Shown here one piece after another: positions 32,017-37,503 of a stretch of DNA of 37,503 nt (within the stretch, counting starts at the first letter, position 1; each line of letters opens with the position of its first letter). The translations under genes and the position numbers were made by a program. The DNA lies in the NCBI RefSeq assembly GCF_900129805.1, contig NZ_FQWY01000020.1, forward strand, positions 1-37,503, read 5' to 3'. The notes under the pieces were generated by a model. The model did no database searches and had not been told where the DNA came from. It was given only the letters and a program-made list of their open reading frames with translations. The stretch comes from Thermosyntropha lipolytica DSM 11003. GTDB lineage: Bacteria; Bacillota; Syntrophomonadia; Syntrophomonadales; Syntrophomonadaceae.

Positions 32017-33516
32017 ATGAAACTAAAAAAAACTTTATTAAACCATATTTTATTTTTATGCTGTTTTTTATTAATTAGCGGATGTTTAGTGACAACTGAG
32101 AATGTGAAAAAACGCGAGGGGCCAGATAAAGTTCAAATAGATGTAAAAAAAATGGACTGGGAGGATAATGAATGTGGGATCTTACTTTCCTACTATTATT
32201 CTCCTCAACTTTTTGAAATACTGGCAGCCGATAAGGAAGGAGAAATGATTGGCCTTATAAAAAACGGAGAAAATAATTATTGGAACAGTATTTATCTTAT
32301 AAACCCTTTTTTAAAAGATGCCGTAAAGGTAGCTGATGTTTCTTCGCAGTTTTATCCTTTTAATGCGGCGATCAATGAAAAATGGATGATATGGGTAGAA
32401 AATAATAATACTGACTGGCGATTATGGAAACTGGAACGCAAAACGGGAAAAAAAGTCTGTTTGGCCCAGGGGTATTATACTGAAAAAACAGGGCCAGATT
32501 TTCCGCATGTAGAAATTTATGAAGATAAATTGGTTTACGATGTTACTATAGATAATGGAAAAACCATAAAAACCTCTATTTTTTTGTGTTTTTTAGATGA
32601 TGATGAAAAAACAGTTATAGCAGAATTAGAAGGGAAAGATGAGTATTATGGAGCTCCTAAAATATATGGTGATTATATAACCTGGCATAAGGGACAGTGG
32701 AATTCTCAAATGAAGGGAGAAGTTTGGCTTTATTCTATTTCTGAGAAAAGCAGCCGTAAGATAGATTTCGGTGATAATGCGATTACTCCTGACATATGGG
32801 GAAACTATTTAGTGGCTAATACCTATAGTACTGAATATCCAGAAAATAAAAATATTGTTTTATATGACCTGAAAAATGATAGTTTAATTAGTATTATAAG
32901 TTCTAAAAAAGGATCTTATCTGGAGTATTATGCTCCTTCCATAAGCCATGGAATTGTTGCCTGGCAACAAAACTATACAGGAAAAAATTTCTTTTATTCT
33001 ACTGCTTTAAAGCGAAAATTTACTTTGCCTGATACGGTGGAAAGGGTAACGGTAAATGATAGTTTTGTTGTTTGGTATGATAGGAAAATGGGAGGTATTG
33101 CTTTTATCCCTTTGCTTACTTTGGGAGCTGTGCTGGAAATGGATGGAGAAAAAGTTTTGCCACCTGTAAAAAATAAATTACAGTATAGGAGAGTAGAATT
33201 TTTACCTCAACTTACACCTGCTGAAATTTTAAACTTGCAGATATATGCGGGAAAAAATAAAGATTATGATATGTTAGATATTTTGTTTACGAGTAATGCG
33301 GGATTATTCGATGACAGGAAAGAATTTTTGAAACAGATCACACAAACTGAAAATTATGCGTATTATGCGAGTAAAGATTATCTTATTTATGGTGATGAAG
33401 CTTTAGCATGTATAGTAGCAGAAAACAGAAGTGTTAACAGTAATACTTTAGTGCAAAAGGTTAAACTGGTAAAAGAAGATGGATATTGGCATTGCTTGCC
33501 GAATGCAGGTTTTTAA
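32017..33516 (+). CDS. Lipoprotein with predicted beta-propeller repeats
   Basis: A 499-residue protein. The ATG at 32017 is chosen over an in-frame TTG at 32014. A signal sequence ends in a lipobox LISGC, so Cys23 would be lipidated and the protein anchored outside the membrane. The body (about 60-365) has repeated blades of the TolB/WD type: segments such as NEKWMIWVEN, GDYITWHKGQW, GNYLVANT and HGIVAWQQNY recur about every 45 to 60 residues. Residues beyond about 380 form a separate C-terminal domain. No enzymatic motif was recognised. It lies 145 bases after the peptidase gene in the same AT-rich stretch, so the two may be acquired together. Confidence 0.72.
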   Translation: MKLKKTLLNHILFLCCFLLISGCLVTTENVKKREGPDKVQIDVKKMDWEDNECGILLSYYYSPQLFEILAADKEGEMIGLIKNGENNYWNSIYLINPFLKDAVKVADVSSQFYPFNAAINEKWMIWVENNNTDWRLWKLERKTGKKVCLAQGYYTEKTGPDFPHVEIYEDKLVYDVTIDNGKTIKTSIFLCFLDDDEKTVIAELEGKDEYYGAPKIYGDYITWHKGQWNSQMKGEVWLYSISEKSSRKIDFGDNAITPDIWGNYLVANTYSTEYPENKNIVLYDLKNDSLISIISSKKGSYLEYYAPSISHGIVAWQQNYTGKNFFYSTALKRKFTLPDTVERVTVNDSFVVWYDRKMGGIAFIPLLTLGAVLEMDGEKVLPPVKNKLQYRRVEFLPQLTPAEILNLQIYAGKNKDYDMLDILFTSNAGLFDDRKEFLKQITQTENYAYYASKDYLIYGDEALACIVAENRSVNSNTLVQKVKLVKEDGYWHCLPNAGF

Positions 33517-33985
33517 ATGTGGTTAGCTTCAAAACATTAAAATATTGATAATTTTTAAAGTTTAATTTTTTTTAACGTAGTATAAAAGGATTTAATAATA
33601 TAGGTATTATCCATAAAGGTTTTTCCTGGAATTGAATTACCAGCTAACGCTCTTTAACTTTCCCCTTGATATTTACTATAGCTAGTATTGTGTTTGCTTT
33701 CCTGAATTTCTTCGTTTACTTCCTTCTATTTTTTACCCTTGATTCAACAAAAGCAGATAAAGATAAAAATGGCGGCCTTTTGAGCCGCCATTTTGGGGAG
33801 AGGAGAATTTTGTAAAGTTGTTGGGGAGGGTTTGTTACCAGATTTTCATCTGGTACTTATATCATTGCCATTTTTCGCCGAGTCTATACAGTATTTTTAA
33901 AAAAATTTGTGGTAAAATATAAAATCAATAGGGTAAAAAAGGTAATAGATGCTGTATTGGCGAATTATCGTAAGGAGAAGCGAAA
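33517..33985. other. 469-bp intergenic region with two hairpins
   Basis: No convincing gene. It contains the terminator-like hairpin at 33766-33794 and a second perfect 8-bp hairpin, TACCAGAT-TTTC-ATCTGGTA, at 33836-33855. The rsmD ribosome binding site AAGGAG is at 33972-33977. The first 250 bases are AT-rich and continue the composition of the preceding lipoprotein gene. The GC content rises again at rsmD. Confidence 0.5.
33766..33794. terminator. Terminator-like hairpin upstream of rsmD
   Basis: A perfect 11-bp stem (AAAATGGCGGC/GCCGCCATTTT) with a seven-base loop. The T-run is within the stem and is followed by GGGG, so termination may be modest. It is 250 bases after the lipoprotein stop. 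Confidence 0.6.
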
Positions 33986-34555
33986 GTGCGGGTAATAGCA
34001 GGACGAGCAAAAAATAAAAGGCTGATTGCTCCTCCCGGACTTAATACCAGACCGCTTACCGATATGATAAAGGAAGCCCTGTTCAATGTGCTGGGGGAAA
34101 AGGTTATCGGGGCAGCCTTTTTAGATCTTTTTTGCGGAAGCGGGAATGCCGGCATCGAAGCTTTAAGCCGGGGAGCAGATCAGGTCATATTTATTGACAG
34201 CAGCCGGGAAGCTATAAAAGCGGTAAAGGATAATATTATGAACTGTGGCTTTACCGAAGGCTTTGAAGTATACTGCAATGATGTTTTCAGAGCGCTTAAG
34301 ATACTGAAAAAGAGAAAACTTAAATTTGATATTATATTTGCCGACCCTCCTTTTACCAATCCCGGCATATTTGTTAGGGTGATGCAGGCACTGGATAAAG
34401 CCGATTTATTAAAAGAAGACGGTATATTAATAATAAGAAGTAAACGGGATAAGGAAATGCCGGAAAAGCTTACCTGTCTGGTAAGATACCGGATGAATAG
34501 CTATGGGGATTCAACTTTGCATTATTATAAAATGTTGCGGGAGGATTTGCGATGA
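33986..34555 (+). CDS. rsmD: 16S rRNA (guanine966-N2)-methyltransferase
   Basis: A 189-residue SAM-dependent methyltransferase acting on the small ribosomal subunit. It has the family start MRVIAGRAKNKRL, the RPLTDMIKEALFNVL segment, the SAM-binding motif DLFCGSGNAGIEALSRGA, and the catalytic FADPPF motif. It starts with GTG after AAGGAG. It overlaps the next gene by four bases. In Bacillus rsmD (ylbH) neighbours coaD, ylbJ and ylbK. Here coaD is missing from the group. Confidence 0.94.
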   Translation: MRVIAGRAKNKRLIAPPGLNTRPLTDMIKEALFNVLGEKVIGAAFLDLFCGSGNAGIEALSRGADQVIFIDSSREAIKAVKDNIMNCGFTEGFEVYCNDVFRALKILKKRKLKFDIIFADPPFTNPGIFVRVMQALDKADLLKEDGILIIRSKRDKEMPEKLTCLVRYRMNSYGDSTLHYYKMLREDLR

Positions 34556-35007
34556 TGGAAATTTTTAGGATATTAGATGAACTGGAAATCATGGTAAAAG
34601 AGGGGAAAAGAGTGCCTCTGTCAGGAAAAACCATGATTGAACCTAATCTGTTTTTAGATCGGCTAGATCGCATAAGGGCTATTTTGCCGGAAGAGCTGGA
34701 ACATGCCAGGCTTATCATTGAGGAAAAGGAAAGGATAAGAAGGGAGGCATATAGCCAGGCCGAAGAATACATAAGAGAGTCGGAAGAGAGGGCCAGGTAT
34801 CTGTTAAATGAGAATGAAATAGTCAAGAATGCTCAGCAGATTGCCGATGAGATAATAGCCAAAGCGCAGAAAGTAGCCGAAGAAATCCGAAGAGATGCTG
34901 ACGAATATGCGGAAGGGATTTTAACCCATATGGAAATAGTCTTGCGTAAAGGACTGGATGTTATTCAGCAGGGCAAAGAGGAACTTAAAAATTCTGCTTC
35001 CTCCTAG
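34552..35007 (+). CDS. Coiled-coil protein of unknown function downstream of rsmD
   Basis: A 151-residue, mostly alpha-helical protein. Residues about 45-140 form a charged coiled coil with repeated AEEYIRESEERARYLL- and AQKVAEEIRRDADEYAE-like heptads, reminiscent of ATP synthase b/H subunits or DivIVA-type proteins, but without a membrane anchor. The N-terminal 40 residues include KRVPLSGKTMIEPNLFLDRL, a segment that recurs in clostridial proteins encoded at this place beside rsmD. It overlaps rsmD by four bases (ATGA) and ends one base before the convergent ylbJ. The function is not known. Confidence 0.8.
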   Translation: MMEIFRILDELEIMVKEGKRVPLSGKTMIEPNLFLDRLDRIRAILPEELEHARLIIEEKERIRREAYSQAEEYIRESEERARYLLNENEIVKNAQQIADEIIAKAQKVAEEIRRDADEYAEGILTHMEIVLRKGLDVIQQGKEELKNSASS

Positions 35008-35008
35008 G

Positions 35009-36187
35009 TCAGGGTGTAGTTTCCCGGGCGGTTATTTTAAGTATGAGGCTTATAATAATTAATATACCTATAAGCACGGTTCCGATCAGGAAGCAGTTTA
35101 TTCCTATCTGCCAGGCGTGCAGGGAATACAGTATCTTATAATAGGGAAGAGCCAGAGATGGAATAATAGCGGATCTGCTTGTAAGGAATATATAGCCGGC
35201 ATAGGTGAAAAGGCCTGCGAATACCATCTGTATGAACCGGGCTTTAAGGTAAAAAGAGAAGCGGATTTTAGTTCCGGCTACTATGCTCATAACCTGGGCG
35301 ATGATGGAAAAGCCGCTGAAGGAAAGAAGCAGGCTGATAAGTATAAGCTGGAAAAACAGATCTATGCGGCTTGCACTTACTGTTTTTATGCCGATAGTCA
35401 TTTCCAGTATTCCCATTCCTATACCATAGGCAGCTTGATAGCTCCATCCTGTCCCGGGTAAGATGGAAAGCAGGAAACCGGCAAAAATGTCCATAATTCC
35501 CCACACCATAAGCATGCGGGCAAAGACGGAAAAGATTATTATAAAGCCGGCTATTTGCAGGAGGTTAGCTATGCTGTTTCTGATAGCATCACCGGCCAAA
35601 CGGCCAATACCAGGTGTCTTAAGGTTTAGAAACAGTCTAAGATTATTCCGGTTTAGAGTAGATAAGGGCAGGATTTTTTCCGGGGCTTTTCGGGCCAGGT
35701 ACCAGCCTACCAGAAGATTAGAAGCATAATGGGCAAAAGCGAGCAGGTATCCTAAAGCCGGCGAATTGAGCATACCTACTCCGACTGCTCCTATAATAAA
35801 AAGAGGGCTGGAATTGTTGGTGAAAGATACCAGCCTTTCTGCTTCTTCATCAGTAAGCATTTTTTCATCATAAAGCTTTTTGGTTAAAACAGCTCCTACC
35901 GGAAAACCAGAAGTAAACCCCATTACGATGGCTAGGCTACTGCAGCCGGGAAGTTTAAAAAGAGGCCGCATTACCGGCTCCAGTATCAATCCTAAAAACT
36001 TTGCCAGCCCTAGGCTTACCAGGAGTTCGGAAGCGATAAAAAAAGGCAAAAGAGCAGGAAGCAGGATGGAATACCATAACTTAAACCCGCTAAAAGCAGC
36101 ATTAATTGTTTCCTGCGGGTTAATAATCATGAAAAAAGTAAAGATTAAAATTATGGCTGTAAAAAGCAAACGGGGAAAAGGCTGCAT
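35009..36187 (-). CDS. ylbJ: Sporulation integral membrane protein YlbJ
   Basis: A 392-residue membrane protein with about eight to ten helices, of the nucleoside-recognition (Gate)-domain type. Diagnostic segments are KLWYSILLPALLPFFIASELLV, GFTSGFPVGAVLTKKLYDE and VSFTNNSSPLFIIGAVGVGML. In Bacillus, YlbJ is made in the mother cell under sigma-E and is needed for resistant spores. Its transported molecule, if any, was not deduced here. It is divergent from ylbK and convergent with the coiled-coil gene. Confidence 0.93.
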   Translation of the reverse strand: MQPFPRLLFTAIILIFTFFMIINPQETINAAFSGFKLWYSILLPALLPFFIASELLVSLGLAKFLGLILEPVMRPLFKLPGCSSLAIVMGFTSGFPVGAVLTKKLYDEKMLTDEEAERLVSFTNNSSPLFIIGAVGVGMLNSPALGYLLAFAHYASNLLVGWYLARKAPEKILPLSTLNRNNLRLFLNLKTPGIGRLAGDAIRNSIANLLQIAGFIIIFSVFARMLMVWGIMDIFAGFLLSILPGTGWSYQAAYGIGMGILEMTIGIKTVSASRIDLFFQLILISLLLSFSGFSIIAQVMSIVAGTKIRFSFYLKARFIQMVFAGLFTYAGYIFLTSRSAIIPSLALPYYKILYSLHAWQIGINCFLIGTVLIGILIIISLILKITARETTP

Positions 36188-36278
36188 AAAAAATCCCTCC
36201 CTGGACGGCTTAAAAAATTAATATGGCAGAAAAGAGAATAATAGAATGAGAGGATAAAATCTAAACAGGAGGAATAAT

Positions 36279-37055
36279 ATGGAAAAATCTTCCCGCATCG
36301 CTCTGGTATTGGGAGCAGGCAGTGCCAGAGGCTATGCTCACATTGGAGTTTTGCAGGTACTGGAAGAAAACAGTATTCCTTTTCACTTTATAGTTGGCAG
36401 CAGCATGGGGGCTATGGTGGGGGGGATTTATGCGGCGGGAACCAATCTTAAGCTTCTGGAAAAAATGATATGCCAGATGAATACCGACATTTTTTATGAT
36501 ATTCGTATTCCTCGCCTGGGTTTCATGGCCGGCAGGAGAATAACCTACCTTTTGGAACTCCTCACCAAAAAGAAAACCTTTGCCGACCTGAATCTTCCTT
36601 TTTATGCGGTAGCAACTGACCTTATATCCGGTGGGCGGATAGTTTTAGAAGAAGGAAGCGTAGCTGAAGCCATAAGAGCCAGCATATCCATACCCGGCAT
36701 TTTTACCCCGGTAAGAAAAGAGGGTATGGTTCTGGTTGATGGGGCAGTAAGCGACCGCTTACCGGTAGATGTAGCCCGGGAAAAAGGAGCCGATATCGTA
36801 ATAGCGGTTGATGTTACTTTTGGTCCTGATAGGCAGGTAGAAATAAGAAATGCTCTGGATGTAATCGTGGTTTCTCTTGATATCATGCAGAAATACCATT
36901 TCGACTTAACCGCTTCCCAGGCCGACATAATCCTGCAGCCCAAAGTAGGCTCGTTTTCCTCCCGCGATTTTGACCAGGCAGATAAAATCATCGCTTTAGG
37001 CCGGGAAGAAGCAGAGGCGAAGCTGGAGGAGATAAAAAAGGTGGTTGGGGTGTGA
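36279..37055 (+). CDS. ylbK: Patatin-like phospholipase family protein (YlbK-type)
   Basis: A 258-residue serine hydrolase of the patatin/RssA group. The oxyanion loop GAGSARGYAHIG, the nucleophile elbow GSSMG with Ser42, and the catalytic DGA with Asp154 in LVDGAVSDRLP are all present, so the Ser-Asp dyad is intact. The substrate is probably a phospholipid or lysophospholipid, but it is unproven for this branch. The RBS CAGGAGG precedes the ATG. Divergent pairing with ylbJ keeps the Bacillus ylbJ-ylbK neighbourhood. Confidence 0.92.
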   Translation: MEKSSRIALVLGAGSARGYAHIGVLQVLEENSIPFHFIVGSSMGAMVGGIYAAGTNLKLLEKMICQMNTDIFYDIRIPRLGFMAGRRITYLLELLTKKKTFADLNLPFYAVATDLISGGRIVLEEGSVAEAIRASISIPGIFTPVRKEGMVLVDGAVSDRLPVDVAREKGADIVIAVDVTFGPDRQVEIRNALDVIVVSLDIMQKYHFDLTASQADIILQPKVGSFSSRDFDQADKIIALGREEAEAKLEEIKKVVGV

Positions 37056-37230
37056 AAGGGGGGGATTAACTGGTAAGGTATAATTGTGGATATTAAAAAC
37101 AGGTTAGACATAATTCAAAGTAATTCGAGGAATTTTTTGTCAATTAATATGCGAAAAGAGGGAGGAATTTAAGAAAGGTTGGAGAATTTTATTTGGCAAG
37201 TTTAATATAACAAAGAAAGGAAGTGGAATT

Positions 37231-37503
37231 TTGGCAGATATAACTATATTACGTACTTTATACGAGGATGGTATTAAAACAGGAGATGCAGATAAAATAA
37301 TAACAGGTGCCATAGGAATTTCAAAAACTAATACAGATAATTCAGAAAAGTTGAAAGTGCTTGAAAGAGCTTATAGGGTAGCTCTAGAAAAATGTCGTTG
37401 GGAAGATTCAATAGAAATCGCTGAAAAAATAGCTGATCTATTTATTAATAGAGATATAAGTAAAAGTATTTCTTGGTTTGAAAAAGCTTATAATGTAGCT
37501 AGA
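37231..37503 (+). CDS. Unrecognised protein, N-terminal part (runs off window)
   Basis: An open frame continues to the window end for 91 codons. The only usual start codon in this frame after the stop at 37111 is a TTG at 37231, which has AAAGGAAGTGG suitably upstream. The visible part is helical, with ERAYRVALEKCRWEDSIEIA and a similar WFEKAYNVA spaced about 40 residues on, consistent with TPR-like repeats. The codon usage is more AT-rich than that of the ylbJK region, similar to the 30990-33516 genes. I do not recognise the family. Confidence 0.55.
   Translation, partial: MADITILRTLYEDGIKTGDADKIITGAIGISKTNTDNSEKLKVLERAYRVALEKCRWEDSIEIAEKIADLFINRDISKSISWFEKAYNVAR

Noticed and set aside
33766-33855. 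Insertion-sequence or CRISPR repeat in the gap before rsmD
   Set aside because: The two hairpins are different single-copy inverted repeats. No direct repeats, transposase or spacer pattern is present.

Overview
The window looks like chromosomal DNA from an anaerobic, spore-forming clostridial Firmicute. Spore genes support this: an alpha/beta small acid-soluble spore protein (SASP), the SASP-degrading protease Gpr, and YlbJ. So do strong AGGAGG-type ribosome binding sites, frequent TTG and GTG starts, intrinsic terminators with U-tracts, and the Bacillus-like pairs yloU-yloV(fakA) and ylbJ/ylbK. The acyl-CoA dehydrogenase tail and an 11-subunit complex I without NuoEFG fit a fatty-acid-oxidising or syntrophic lineage such as Syntrophomonadaceae or Peptococcaceae. 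That placement is inference. No tRNA, rRNA, CRISPR array, insertion sequence or phage gene was seen.

Layout. (1) 1-312: 3' end of an acyl-CoA dehydrogenase. (2) 341-5286, minus strand: an NCS2 purine permease followed by the FAD, 2Fe-2S and molybdopterin subunits of a xanthine-dehydrogenase-family hydroxylase. The long leader (5287-5570, minus) has a terminator/antiterminator arrangement. (3) 5712-8376: a two-component system. The kinase has an NMT1/THI5-like periplasmic sensor. The response regulator lacks a DNA-binding domain and instead carries a domain resembling DUF2294/MpsC. (4) 8386-8570: a structured leader, again with alternative antiterminator and terminator hairpins. It is followed by nuoABCDHIJKLMN (8710-18518) and coaD. 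(5) 19387-22194: a membrane CHASE4-HAMP-PAS-PAS-GGDEF-HD-GYP protein. (6) 22224-24837: a secreted 3D-domain protein, a gamma-carbonic-anhydrase-like protein, Hsp33 and ribosomal protein L28. (7) 24968-29085: Asp23-family protein, fakA and recG. (8) 29195-30698: a 40-codon SASP-like ORF, a full SASP and convergent gpr. (9) 30990-33516: an AT-rich stretch with a secreted C39-like peptidase and a propeller-type lipoprotein. (10) 33986-37055: rsmD, a coiled-coil protein, ylbJ and a patatin-like ylbK. (11) 37231-end: start of an unrecognised AT-rich gene.

How the parts may work together. The permease and hydroxylase form an uptake-plus-oxidation module for a purine-like heterocycle, and the adjacent kinase may sense a small heterocycle. 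Complex I would pass electrons from an unidentified reduced carrier to quinone. The spore genes show substrate (SASP) and protease (Gpr) sharing one bidirectional terminator.

Most worth a second look: the two leaders flanking the two-component system, which have the architecture of riboswitches but match no class I recognise, and the receiver-MpsC fusion.
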